A stretch of DNA of 64,000 bases from contig NZ_JASGKT010000002.1 of the NCBI RefSeq assembly GCF_047600445.1, positions 2,170,001 through 2,234,000 on the forward strand, written 5' to 3'. This document shows positions 8,290 through 16,682 of the stretch, piece after piece. The translations under genes were made by a program, and so were the position numbers. Source of the stretch: Piscinibacter sp047600445. GTDB taxonomy: Bacteria > Pseudomonadota > Gammaproteobacteria > Burkholderiales > Burkholderiaceae_C. The notes beneath the pieces were generated by a model. It had not been told where the DNA came from and did no database searches. It was given only the letters and a program-made list of their open reading frames with translations. Within the stretch, counting starts at the first letter, position 1; each line of letters opens with the position of its first letter.

Positions 8290-8595
8290 ATGAGACCCAC
8301 CCTCGTTCTTGCGCTCGGCCTTGCCGCCGCGGCAAGCGCCCAAGCCCAGGACCCGACCCTTGCGCGCAACCTAGCGGCCACGTGCGCGAACTGCCACGGC
8401 ACGAACGGCAACGTGCGAGGCAAGGAAGTCAAGCCGCTGGCCGGGGTGTCGGCCGAGAAGATCCTGGCGCAGATCGCCGACTACAAGAGCGGGGCGCAGC
8501 CGGCGACCATCATGCACCAGATCGCCAAGGGCTACAGCGACGAACAGCTCAAGCTGATCGCCCAGTGGTTCGCCGCCCAGAAGCCCGCGCAGTGA
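8290..8595 (+). CDS. fccA: small class I c-type cytochrome, FccA-like
   Basis: 101 residues from ATG 8290, with a strong AAGGAGG ribosome site about 12 bases upstream. Signal peptide 1-20 (ending AQAQ), then a single haem c site CANCH at 32-36, an MHQIAKGYSDEQ segment that can supply the axial methionine, and the C-terminal helix LKLIAQWFAAQKP. Short cytochromes of this type directly upstream of a flavocytochrome c sulfide dehydrogenase flavoprotein gene usually form its haem subunit. It would accept electrons from FccB in the periplasm and pass them to the respiratory chain. The gene follows the MauG-like gene by 23 bases and is probably part of the same operon. Confidence 0.85.
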   Translation: MRPTLVLALGLAAAASAQAQDPTLARNLAATCANCHGTNGNVRGKEVKPLAGVSAEKILAQIADYKSGAQPATIMHQIAKGYSDEQLKLIAQWFAAQKPAQ

Positions 8596-8609
8596 GGAGC
8601 AACGACGCC

Positions 8610-9905
8610 ATGACCGATCACACCACGCTCTCGCGCCGCCGCCTGCTGGGCGCCGGCGCCGCCTTCGGCGCGCTCTCGCTGGCCGGCTGCGCCGCGCCGT
8701 CCTCGTCCTCCGGCCCGTCCATCGGCCGCGTCGTCGTCGTCGGAGGCGGCTTCGGCGGCGCCACCGCCGCGCGCTACCTCAGGATGTGGGGCGGCAACGT
8801 CGAGGTGACGCTGGTCGAGCGCAACGCCAGCTTCGTCTCCTGCCCGATCTCCAACCTCGTGCTCGGCGGCTACAAGCAGATCGGCGACGTCACGCGCGGC
8901 TACGACGGCCTGAAGGCGCTGGGCGTCAAGGTCGTGCAAGGCGAAGTCAGCGCGATCGACGCCGCCGCCAAGACCGTGAAGCTGGCCGACGGCAGCACCC
9001 TGCGCTACGACCGGCTGGTGGTCTCGCCGGGCATCGACTTCATGACCGAGGCGGTGGGCGGGCTGGGCGCGCCGGCGGCGCAGGCCAGGTTCCTGCACGG
9101 CTGGAAGGCCGGCGCGCAGACCGTGGCGCTGCGCCGGCAGATCGAGGCGATGAAGGACGGCGGCGTGTTCGCCATCTCCATCCCCAAGGTGCCCTACCGC
9201 TGCCCGCCCGGGCCCTACGAGCGCGCCTGCGTGGTGGCGTCGTACCTGCAGCAGGCCAAGCCGAAGTCCAAGGTGCTGGTGCTCGACGCCAACCCGGAGG
9301 TGCAGTCGAAGAAGGCGCTGTTCGAGAAGGCCTTCAAGGACCGCTATGCCGGCATCCTGGAGTACCGGGCGAACGCCGAGCTGAAGGAGGTCGACGCCGC
9401 CGGCGGCGTGGCCAGGCTGGAGTTCGAGGACGTCAAGGCCGACGTGCTGAACCTGATCCCGCCGCAGCGCGCGGCCGATCTGGCGAAGAACGCCGGGCTG
9501 GTCAACGTCAACAACCGCTGGGTGGGGGTGAACTGGCTGACGATGGAGTCCACCGCGCTGCCGGGGGTGCATGTGCTGGGCGACGCCACTTTCCCGGCGC
9601 CGACCATGCCCAAGTCGGGGCACATGGCCAACCAGCACGCCAAGGTGGCGGCCGCGGCGATCATCCAGTTGCTCAAGGGCGAGGCGGTCAACGCGACGCC
9701 GGTGGTGATGAACACCTGCTACAGCTTCGTGTCGGGCAAGGACGTGATCCACGTGGCCTCGGTGCACCAGTACGACGCGGCGCAGAAGACCTTCCTGCCG
9801 GTGCCCGGCTCGGGCGGCGTGTCCGCCGGGGCCAACCAGGTGGAGGGGCGCTATGCGCTGTCCTGGGCCGACAATATCTGGGCCGATTCGCTGGCCCTGG
9901 CCTGA
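8610..9905 (+). CDS. fccB: flavocytochrome c sulfide dehydrogenase, flavoprotein subunit
   Basis: 431 residues from ATG 8610. A twin-arginine signal (LSRRRLLGAGAAFGALSLAGC) implies folded export with bound FAD; the LAGC end could also be read as a lipobox. The FAD-binding VVVVGGGFGGATAARYLR starts at about 41. Conserved cysteines appear in SCPISNLVLGG (C78), YRCPPGPYERAC (C198, C207) and MNTCYSF (C370); C198 and C370 match the redox disulfide positions of FccB as I recall the family. FccAB oxidises sulfide to sulfur or polysulfide and reduces cytochrome c in the periplasm. Placed directly after mtoX-SCO-MauG, it gives a built-in sink for the H2S that methanethiol oxidase releases. Confidence 0.9.
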   Translation: MTDHTTLSRRRLLGAGAAFGALSLAGCAAPSSSSGPSIGRVVVVGGGFGGATAARYLRMWGGNVEVTLVERNASFVSCPISNLVLGGYKQIGDVTRGYDGLKALGVKVVQGEVSAIDAAAKTVKLADGSTLRYDRLVVSPGIDFMTEAVGGLGAPAAQARFLHGWKAGAQTVALRRQIEAMKDGGVFAISIPKVPYRCPPGPYERACVVASYLQQAKPKSKVLVLDANPEVQSKKALFEKAFKDRYAGILEYRANAELKEVDAAGGVARLEFEDVKADVLNLIPPQRAADLAKNAGLVNVNNRWVGVNWLTMESTALPGVHVLGDATFPAPTMPKSGHMANQHAKVAAAAIIQLLKGEAVNATPVVMNTCYSFVSGKDVIHVASVHQYDAAQKTFLPVPGSGGVSAGANQVEGRYALSWADNIWADSLALA

Positions 9906-9926
9906 GGCGCCGCAGCGGCGGATGGC

Positions 9927-10010
9927 CTACTGCAATGCGCTGATGTAAGACGCCACCGCCTTCGCCTCCAGCTCGGTGAGCTTGGAGGCGATGGCCGTGG
10001 CCATCGCCAA
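9927..10010 (-). pseudogene. remnant of a c-type cytochrome (last 27 codons)
   Basis: Read on the minus strand, immediately after the TRAP permease stop codon and in the same frame, 27 codons encode LAMATAIASKLTELEAKAVA then SYISALQ and a TAG stop (9927-9929). This is the typical C-terminal helix of a class I cytochrome c (...A-x-LS-x-EEx-AVAxYIxxL). No CXXCH or other cytochrome body lies upstream; instead the TRAP permease frame begins there. It therefore looks like a cytochrome gene cut off by the arrival of the TRAP/transketolase cluster or by a deletion. The missing part is not present at the far side of the cluster. Confidence 0.6.
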
Positions 10011-11894
10011 CTACAGAAACCCGATCGACAGCCAAGGCACGGCCGCAACCAAGGCCAGTCCCACTGCGAGGGCGCCCATGTATCCCCAGATGGCCCGCAG
10101 CCCTTCGTTGGGGTTCACGCGCCCCACCGTGCATGCGGCGTAGTACCCCACGCCCACCGGCGGCATGAACAGCCCCATCCCCATCGCCAGGATCACGACC
10201 ATGGCGTAGTGCACTTCATGAATGCCCAGGCTTCTGGCAATCGGAAATACCAGCGGGCCGAACAGGACCAGCGCCGGAATGCCTTCGAGAACGCTGCCGA
10301 GCACGATGAAGGCGAAGATCGAGAACACGAGGAACACGGGCGCACCGCCCGGCAACTGGCTCATCATCACCGCGAGCGTCCGGGAAAAGCCGGACTGCGT
10401 CAGCGCCCATGCCACCGCGGTCGCCGCACCGATGATGAAGAGGATCGCGCCCGAAAGCGTGGCGGTCTCGGAGAGCATGGCCGCCAGGCGTCGAAAGTCC
10501 GAATGGCGATAGATCACGATGCCCACGATCAGCGAATACACGATGCCGATCGTCGACACCTCCGTGGCGGTCGCCACCCCTTCGACAACCGCTGATCGGA
10601 TGATGAACGGCAACGCCAGCGCCGGCAGCGCCAGCACGAAGGCCGACCAGATTTCGCGCCGCGGCGTGCGCTTGACGCTGGACAGATCCTCCTTGCGATA
10701 GCGCCATCCGACCACGGCACACAGCGCGAGGCCCAGCACCAGGCCGGGCACCAGGCCGCCGGTGAACAGCGCAGCAATCGAGACGCCCGTCACCGAGCCG
10801 ATGGTGATCAAGACGATGCTGGGCGGGATCGTCTCGGTTTGAGCGCCGGTGGCCGCCAGCAGCGCCACCAGATCACCCGGCTTGGCGCCGCGCTTCTGCA
10901 TCTCCGGAAAGAGCGCCGGTGCGACGGCCGCCATGTCAGCGGTCTTCGAACCGGAGATGCCCGAGACCAGGTACATCGCGCCGATCAGCACATAGGACAG
11001 GCCGCCTTTGATGTGGCCCAGAAGCGTCGCCAGGAAGCCGACCATGGCGCGCGCCATGCCGTTGCTCTCGATGAGCAGGCCAAGGAAGACGAACAGCGGA
11101 ACCGCGAGCAGGATGAGGTGACTCATCCCTTCATCGATGCGGCCCGACAGGATCATGATCGGTGTCCGGGTGCTGAGGGCCAGGTAGGCGGTGGCCGAAA
11201 GCGCGAAGACGAACGCGATGGGCACGCCCATCAGCACGCCGAGCGCGATCGGGAAGACCAGGAACAGCAGCAGGTTCCATGTGCCGAGCTGCGCGAAATG
11301 CGGCTTGCCGAACAGATACAGGCACGCACCACCCACGACAAGAATCGCCGCGGCCACCACCATCGGCGCCAGCATGCGGGCGCGCACGACACGGCACAGC
11401 GCAAACGCGATCATCAGGACCACGCCGACGGGAAACGCGAACGCCCGCCATGCGTTCGAGATCTCGAGCGCCGGCGTCACGACCATGCGTTCGTCCAGCG
11501 CGTACTCGATCGCCGGCCACACGATCAGGGACAGGAAGGCCAGGGGCACCGCCAGGCCCAGCACCTCGAGAACGCGGGCAAAGCGTGGCCCGACCCGCTC
11601 CGACAGGGCTGTCATCTTCATGTGCTGGTTGCGCTGGAACGCGGATGCCGCACCCAGCATCGCCAGCCAGATGAACAGGATGCCGGCGACTTCGTCCGAC
11701 CACGTGACCGGAGCATGCAAGGCATAGCGGGCGACCACGCCGGTGAAGAGCACGCCGACTTCGATGACCAGCAGGATGGACGCCAGCACCTCCACGAGCC
11801 GGCGCAACCCGAGTTCGATCTTCAAGACGAAAGCGGGCGCGCCGAGCGGCGCCGCTTCCGTGCCCAAGTGAACGGAGTGGGCGGACGAGGCCAT
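10011..11894 (-). CDS. TRAP transporter, fused DctQ-DctM membrane subunits
   Basis: 627 residues from ATG 11894. Residues about 30-170 form a four-helix DctQ-type small subunit (motif VTWSDEVAGILFIWLAMLGA). From about 200 onward comes the large DctM subunit with many membrane helices, including PLFVFLGLLIE, SGSKTADMAAVAPALFPEM, ATGAQTETIPPSIVLI and the final GLFMPPVGVGYYAACTVG. Fused QM proteins are a known TRAP architecture. With the DctP protein encoded 10 bases upstream it would import an organic acid using a Na+ or H+ gradient. The gene ends the operon; its stop abuts a cytochrome remnant. Sampled lines here are richer in A/T than the flanks, in keeping with later acquisition. Confidence 0.92.
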   Translation of the reverse strand: MASSAHSVHLGTEAAPLGAPAFVLKIELGLRRLVEVLASILLVIEVGVLFTGVVARYALHAPVTWSDEVAGILFIWLAMLGAASAFQRNQHMKMTALSERVGPRFARVLEVLGLAVPLAFLSLIVWPAIEYALDERMVVTPALEISNAWRAFAFPVGVVLMIAFALCRVVRARMLAPMVVAAAILVVGGACLYLFGKPHFAQLGTWNLLLFLVFPIALGVLMGVPIAFVFALSATAYLALSTRTPIMILSGRIDEGMSHLILLAVPLFVFLGLLIESNGMARAMVGFLATLLGHIKGGLSYVLIGAMYLVSGISGSKTADMAAVAPALFPEMQKRGAKPGDLVALLAATGAQTETIPPSIVLITIGSVTGVSIAALFTGGLVPGLVLGLALCAVVGWRYRKEDLSSVKRTPRREIWSAFVLALPALALPFIIRSAVVEGVATATEVSTIGIVYSLIVGIVIYRHSDFRRLAAMLSETATLSGAILFIIGAATAVAWALTQSGFSRTLAVMMSQLPGGAPVFLVFSIFAFIVLGSVLEGIPALVLFGPLVFPIARSLGIHEVHYAMVVILAMGMGLFMPPVGVGYYAACTVGRVNPNEGLRAIWGYMGALAVGLALVAAVPWLSIGFL

Positions 11895-11904
11895 CTTGCA
11901 GCCC

Positions 11905-12915
11905 TCAGGCGAGCTTGCCCGCGGCAGCCTCCAGCAAGCCCCAGGCTTCATCGCCCATGCGCTTCTTCCAGTCCGCGTAGAAGCCGGACGACTTGAGCTT
12001 CTGCCGGAAGGCCTCCGGGTTGACATCCACGAACTGCGTCCCCTTCGCGCCGAGTTGCGACTTCAGCTCCTGGTTCAGCTTCTCCACGTCGGCGCGCTGC
12101 TTCAAGGCCGATTCGTTGACGATCCGGGCCACCACGTCGCGTGCCGACGCAGGCAGCGCTTCGAACGACTTGCGGTTGGCCAGGAACCAGAAGCCGTCCC
12201 ACATGTGGTTGGTGTTCGACAGGTACTTGCCCACCTCGTGCATCTTGGCGAAGTAAATGCCGGCCAGCGGATTTTCGAGTCCGTCCGCAACGCGCGTCTG
12301 CAGCGCTGAATAGGTTTCACCCCAAGGAATCGAGACCGGCGATGCTCCGATGGACTTGAACATGGCGGTCCACAGCGGGCTGGGCGGAACGCGGATCTTG
12401 AAGCCGTTGAGATCGGCCGGCGTGCGGATCGGCTTGGAAACCGACAGCGTCTGGCGGAAGCCGTTGTCCCACATCTTGTCGAAGGCCAGGAGATTGGCCT
12501 TGCCGAAGGCGTTGATCACGTGCTTGCCGAGCGCGCCATCCATCGTTCGCCACACGCTCGCATAGTCGGCAAACGCGAAGCCGATGCCGTTGATGGCCGC
12601 CACCGGCACCAGCGTCGCCAGGATCAGGCCGGTCTGCGCGAAGAAGTCGATGCCGCCGGCGCGCAGTTGCGCCAGCATGTCGGCGTCGTTGCCGAGCTGG
12701 CTGCTGGGATAGATCTGGATATCGACCTGGCCGTTGGTCTGGGCCTTGATCTGGGCGCTGGCTTCCGTCATCCGCGTGTTCAGCGGATGATCGGCCGGCA
12801 TGATGTTGGCGAACTTGAGCGTGTACTGCGCCTGGCCGAACACGATGGCCGGAAATGCGAGCCCGGCGCCTGTCGCGACGGAGACCTTGAGGATCTGGCG
12901 ACGATTGAAGTTCAT
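11905..12915 (-). CDS. TRAP transporter substrate-binding protein, DctP family
   Basis: 336 residues from ATG 12915, preceded by CAGGAGAC. The N-terminus MNFNRRQILKVSVATGAGL resembles a Tat-like or Sec signal, with cleavage expected after IVFGQAQ. The mature protein starts YTLKFANIMPADHPLNTRM and contains PSSQLGNDADMLAQLRAGGID, FKIRVPPSPLWTAMF and GETYSALQTRVADGLENPL, all standard DctP (PF03480-type) blocks; the arginine of KIRV is the usual carboxylate clamp. It is the periplasmic receptor for the fused QM permease downstream. The ligand is probably a carboxylate or sugar acid, consistent with the dehydrogenase and transketolase genes upstream, but cannot be named. Confidence 0.92.
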   Translation of the reverse strand: MNFNRRQILKVSVATGAGLAFPAIVFGQAQYTLKFANIMPADHPLNTRMTEASAQIKAQTNGQVDIQIYPSSQLGNDADMLAQLRAGGIDFFAQTGLILATLVPVAAINGIGFAFADYASVWRTMDGALGKHVINAFGKANLLAFDKMWDNGFRQTLSVSKPIRTPADLNGFKIRVPPSPLWTAMFKSIGASPVSIPWGETYSALQTRVADGLENPLAGIYFAKMHEVGKYLSNTNHMWDGFWFLANRKSFEALPASARDVVARIVNESALKQRADVEKLNQELKSQLGAKGTQFVDVNPEAFRQKLKSSGFYADWKKRMGDEAWGLLEAAAGKLA

Positions 12916-12959
12916 GAGATGTCTCCTGTTTGAATCTTGTGGCAATGGTGGAAGAGCGC

Positions 12960-13817
12960 TCAGCGCGGCTCTTCGAGAAAGAACTTGCGCAACTCGGCAG
13001 CGATGAATTCGGGTTGCTCCTCGGTCACCCAGTGCCCGCTGTTGGGCACCAGCCCTCCACGGACGTTCTCGGCGAGGCGCTGAAGGGAATGCAGCGTGTC
13101 CAGGCCACGGCCGAAGGCCTTGTCGCCGCCGAGCGCCAGCACCGGCGTGCGCAGCTTGCCGTGGGCGGCGAGAAAGGCCTGGTTGTCCGACGCGTCCTGC
13201 GCGGTCGCACGGTAGTAGCCGAACAGGGCGCTCATCGCGCCGGGCTTGCGGTACGTGCGCAGGTACTCCTGGCGATCGGCCTGCGTGATGCTGTTGGGAA
13301 GGTAGCTGTAGTTGTCGAACAGCCAGTCGAAGAAGATGTGCTCGCGATCGTGCAGCAACGCCTCGGGCAGGTGCGGCGTGCGGAACAGCGGGTGATGCCA
13401 GCGCCGGCCGTTCTGCGAGAAATCGGCCCCGTCGCCGGGGATGGGCACGTCGAGAATGGCCAGCCGGCGCACCGCCTCGGTGTGCGCGCAGGCCAGCGCA
13501 AAAGCCGTGGGGCCGCCCCAGTCGTGGCCGACCAGGAAGAAGCTGTCGAGATTCAGGTGGTCGTGAACCAGCCGCCACACGTCGGCCGCGACGGTCTTCT
13601 TGTCGAAGCCGTCGCTGGCGCGCGAGCTGTCTCCGAGGCCGCGCAGGTCCGGCGCGATGATGCGGAAGCGGTCGGCCAGCAGGGGAATGACGTACCGCCA
13701 TTCGTACGAAGTCTGCGGAATGCCGTGGAGCAGCACCAACGGCTCGCCGGCGCCGGCCGTCAAGTAGTGGACCAGGCCGCTGCCGATGTCCGCGTAGTGG
13801 CTTTGTATGTCGCTCAT
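12960..13817 (-). CDS. alpha/beta-fold hydrolase, epoxide hydrolase/haloalkanoate dehalogenase-like
   Basis: 285 residues from ATG 13817, overlapping the upstream dehydrogenase stop (ATGA). Oxyanion region LVLLHGIPQTSYEWR, then APDLRGLGDSS, the nucleophile elbow VGHDWGG with aspartate D99 instead of serine, and the catalytic histidine in NSGHWVTEEQPE. An Asp nucleophile marks the epoxide hydrolase/dehalogenase branch. The cap contains WHHPLF and several tyrosines, so epoxide hydrolase and haloacid (fluoroacetate-type) dehalogenase remain possible. It lies inside a catabolic operon between the dehydrogenase and TRAP genes, so it probably opens or hydrolyses the imported compound or an intermediate. 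Cytoplasmic; no signal peptide. Confidence 0.85.
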   Translation of the reverse strand: MSDIQSHYADIGSGLVHYLTAGAGEPLVLLHGIPQTSYEWRYVIPLLADRFRIIAPDLRGLGDSSRASDGFDKKTVAADVWRLVHDHLNLDSFFLVGHDWGGPTAFALACAHTEAVRRLAILDVPIPGDGADFSQNGRRWHHPLFRTPHLPEALLHDREHIFFDWLFDNYSYLPNSITQADRQEYLRTYRKPGAMSALFGYYRATAQDASDNQAFLAAHGKLRTPVLALGGDKAFGRGLDTLHSLQRLAENVRGGLVPNSGHWVTEEQPEFIAAELRKFFLEEPR

Positions 13818-14707
13818 CGCGGTCTTTTCTCCAGGTGATAGTTGGTGGTCACCGCCGAGTCGTCCTTCGCGCCCAGCCCGCGTGCCGCGGCCTCGATGAA
13901 CGACAGGTAGGCCGCATGGGCGATCGGCGCCGGGAAGCGTGCCTCGCGCGTCGCGTCGAGCACCAACGACATGTCCTTGACGAAGATGTCCACCGCCGAC
14001 GTGACGTTGTCGAAGCTCTCGCTGGCCATCCTGGGCCCCCGGTCCGCGAGCATCCAGCTTCCGGCCGAGCCGCTGCAAAGTATCTCCAGCGTCTTGTCGA
14101 GCGGCAGGCCTTGGCGCCGCGCCAGTGCAATCGCCTCGCCCGCAGCCGCCAGATGCACGCCGCACAGCAGTTGGTTCAGCACCTTCATCCGCGCGCCCGC
14201 GCCGGCCGGGCCGAGGTGGTAGACGCGGGATCCGAAGGCCTCCAACACGGGACGCACCTTGTCGAAAGCTTCGGCGTCGCCCGATCCCATGACGGTCAGC
14301 GTGCCCTTGGCGGCCCCCGCGGCGCCCCCCGTCACCGGGGCATCGATCAGTTCGATCGAGTCCTGCTGGAGCCGCACCCGCAGCTCCTGAACGTAAGCCG
14401 GGGCCATCGTGCTGCACACGACGACTGCGGCGCCCGCCGGCAACGCACCGACCAGCCCGCCTTCGCCGTACAGCACGGCCTCGGTCTGCTCCGAGTTGAC
14501 GACGAAGCTGACGATGATGCGGGCCTGCGCCGCCATGTCGCGAAGCGACCGGGCCGGCACGCCGCCTTGTTCGCTCAGCCACTGAAGTGCCTCGGGGCGG
14601 ACGTCGAATCCCACGACGTCGAAACCCTTGGCGAGCAGGTTCGTGCAGGCGCCGCGGCCCATGGCACCCAGGCCGATGAGGCCAACCGTGGTTCGTTCGC
14701 CCTTCAT
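13814..14707 (-). CDS. NAD(P)-dependent beta-hydroxyacid dehydrogenase (HIBADH/LtnD-like)
   Basis: 297 residues from ATG 14707; its A overlaps the stop of the transketolase C-subunit gene (TGATG). Rossmann motif VGLIGLGAMGRGACTNLL at the N-terminus, substrate-binding block DAPVTGGAAGAAKGTLTVM, and the catalytic-lysine segment ARMKVLNQLLCGVHLAAAGE. These are diagnostic of the 3-hydroxyisobutyrate dehydrogenase family, which also includes tartronate semialdehyde reductase and L-threonate dehydrogenase. Length is normal. In this operon it probably oxidises a beta-hydroxy or sugar acid delivered by the TRAP system. The exact substrate is open. Confidence 0.9.
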   Translation of the reverse strand: MKGERTTVGLIGLGAMGRGACTNLLAKGFDVVGFDVRPEALQWLSEQGGVPARSLRDMAAQARIIVSFVVNSEQTEAVLYGEGGLVGALPAGAAVVVCSTMAPAYVQELRVRLQQDSIELIDAPVTGGAAGAAKGTLTVMGSGDAEAFDKVRPVLEAFGSRVYHLGPAGAGARMKVLNQLLCGVHLAAAGEAIALARRQGLPLDKTLEILCSGSAGSWMLADRGPRMASESFDNVTSAVDIFVKDMSLVLDATREARFPAPIAHAAYLSFIEAAARGLGAKDDSAVTTNYHLEKRPR

Positions 14708-15714
14708 CACAGCCATGCCTTGATCCGCGCACCGAGCTCGACACGGCTGATGCCGTAGCGGTCGTGCAGCGTCGGCAGGGCGCCGGCATCGAGAAAGGCA
14801 TCGGGCAGCCCGGCGAGCTGGAAGCCTGCCGGCTGCACCTTGTGGCGCAGCAGCGTGCTCGCGACGGCTTCGCCGAGGCCGCCGACGACGGAATGGTTCT
14901 CCGCCACGACGACGAGACGCGGCTTGCAGCGCGCGGCCTCCACGATGGCCGCCTCGTCCAGCGGCTTGATGGTCGGGCAATGCAGCACGGCCACGCCGAC
15001 GTTGTCGTGGACCAGGTCGGCGGCCACCTCCAGCGCCCGCATCGTCAGGATGCCGCTGGAGATGACCAGAACGTCGGCCCCGTCGCGCAGCAGCTTCGCC
15101 TTGCCCAGCTCGAACTTGTAGCCCTCGACCTCGTCGAGCACCAATGGAACCTGGCCGCGCAGCAGGCGCATGTAGACCGGCCCCTTGTGCTCGGCGATCT
15201 GCGGCACCGCCTGTTCGATGTCGAGTGCATCGCACGGATCGACGATCGTCAGGCCGGGGATGCCGCGCATCATCGCCAGGTCGTCCGTCGCCTGGTGACT
15301 CGGGCCGTAGCCGGTGGTCAATCCGGGCAGCGCGCAGCAGATCTTGACGTTCAGGTTCTCTTCGGCGATCACCTGATGCACGAAGTCGTAGGCGCGTCGT
15401 GTGCCGAAGACGGCATAGGTGGTCGCGAACGGCAGCAGCCCTTCCTTGGCCATGCCACCGGCGGCGCCCATCAGGAGCTGCTCGGCCATCCCCATCTGGT
15501 AGAACCTGTCCGGGTAGGCCTGCGCAAACAGGTGCAAGTCGGTGTACTTGGCCAGGTCGGCGGTCAGGCCGACGATGTCCGGCCGCTTGGCCGCGTACTC
15601 GACCAGCGCCTTGCCGAACGGCGCCGCTTTGACCTTCTGCCCCTCGGACGCGATCGACGCGATCATCGCCGAGGTCGTCAAGCGAGGCTTTTTTTCCGCC
15701 ACGGCTTGGTTCAT
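14707..15714 (-). CDS. transketolase, C-terminal subunit (split transketolase)
   Basis: 335 residues from ATG 15714 (ATGA overlap with the N-subunit gene). Contains the pyrimidine-binding domain with FYQMGMAEQLLMGAAGGMAKEG, including the glutamate that activates thiamine diphosphate, then LTTGYGPSHQATDDLAMMRG and the C-terminal transketolase domain (VVAENHSVVGGLGEAVA). With the preceding protein it makes one complete transketolase in two chains, an arrangement common for catabolic or specialised transketolases and distinct from the housekeeping TktA. It would move a two-carbon ketol unit between sugar phosphates or related substrates in the cytoplasm. Confidence 0.92.
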   Translation of the reverse strand: MNQAVAEKKPRLTTSAMIASIASEGQKVKAAPFGKALVEYAAKRPDIVGLTADLAKYTDLHLFAQAYPDRFYQMGMAEQLLMGAAGGMAKEGLLPFATTYAVFGTRRAYDFVHQVIAEENLNVKICCALPGLTTGYGPSHQATDDLAMMRGIPGLTIVDPCDALDIEQAVPQIAEHKGPVYMRLLRGQVPLVLDEVEGYKFELGKAKLLRDGADVLVISSGILTMRALEVAADLVHDNVGVAVLHCPTIKPLDEAAIVEAARCKPRLVVVAENHSVVGGLGEAVASTLLRHKVQPAGFQLAGLPDAFLDAGALPTLHDRYGISRVELGARIKAWL

Positions 15715-16580
15715 GCGCTCGCTCCTTCCGCTTGCGATTCGTCCAGGACGTTCAGCGCCTGTTCCCACTCCGGCGGGTCAACGCGGATGAAGTGGTTCTT
15801 CTCGCGCTGCTCCAGGAAAGGCACGCCCTTGCCCATCAAGGTGTCGAACAGGATGACGCGCGGCCTGGCTTCCTTCAGCGCGCGGGCGGCGTCGAAGGCA
15901 TGCAGCACGGCCGGCAGGTCGTTGCCGTCGACCCGCTGCACGTGCCAGCCGAAGGCGGCCCACTTGTCGTGCAAGGGCTCGAAGCCCAGCACCTTGCCCG
16001 AGGGGCCGTCGGCCTGCTGGTTGTTGATGTCGACCAGGCAGATCAGGTTGTCGAGCCGGTGGTGCGCGGCGGCCATCGCCGCTTCCCAGGTCGAGCCCTC
16101 GTCGAGCTCACCGTCGGACATGCTGTTGTAGACGAAGGCCGGATTCTTCTTGTGCTTCAGGCCCAGCGCCATGCCGACCCCGATCGCCAACCCCTGGCCC
16201 AGGGATCCGCCCGAGATCTCCATGCCCGGCGTGTAGCTCGCCATGCCCGACATCGGCAGGCGACTGTCGTCGCTGCCATAGCTGTCGAGTTCGCTCTCGG
16301 GGACGACACCCGCCTCGATCAGCGCGGCGTAGTGGGCGATGGCGTAATGACCGTGCGACAGCAGGAAGCGGTCGCGGCCTTCCCACTCCGGCTCCGATGG
16401 CCGCAGGTTCAGCGCATGACAGTAGGCCACGGCCAGCACATCGGCCCAGCCCAGCGCCTGGCCGATGTAGCCCTGGCCCTGGACCTCGCCCATGCGCAGG
16501 GCGAAGCGACGGATGCGGTATGCGCTCGCGGCCAGTGGCTTCAGCCGGGCGGCGTCTTGCACGACGATCGCCTGGCTCAT
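15711..16580 (-). CDS. transketolase, N-terminal subunit (split transketolase)
   Basis: 289 residues from ATG 16580; first gene of the minus-strand operon that runs to the TRAP permease. Blocks seen: FLLSHGHYAIAHYAALIEAG, GMEISGGSLGQGLAIGVGMA and the ThDP/Mg binding segment MSDGELDEGSTWEA ... DINNQQADG. The usual GDG start of the ThDP motif is SDG here, a change common in split transketolases. It binds the diphosphate end of ThDP and pairs with the C-subunit encoded next. Regulation is probably by the divergent LysR protein through the dyad at 16683-16719. Confidence 0.92.
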   Translation of the reverse strand: MSQAIVVQDAARLKPLAASAYRIRRFALRMGEVQGQGYIGQALGWADVLAVAYCHALNLRPSEPEWEGRDRFLLSHGHYAIAHYAALIEAGVVPESELDSYGSDDSRLPMSGMASYTPGMEISGGSLGQGLAIGVGMALGLKHKKNPAFVYNSMSDGELDEGSTWEAAMAAAHHRLDNLICLVDINNQQADGPSGKVLGFEPLHDKWAAFGWHVQRVDGNDLPAVLHAFDAARALKEARPRVILFDTLMGKGVPFLEQREKNHFIRVDPPEWEQALNVLDESQAEGASA

Positions 16581-16682
16581 GGTTTGCCCGACAGGCAACC
16601 CTCCGCGAGGGGAACTTGGGCGGCAGCTTGCATCTCGATGGACTCCTGCGATGTGACGGCAGGAATTCTTCGATCGCGGTGG

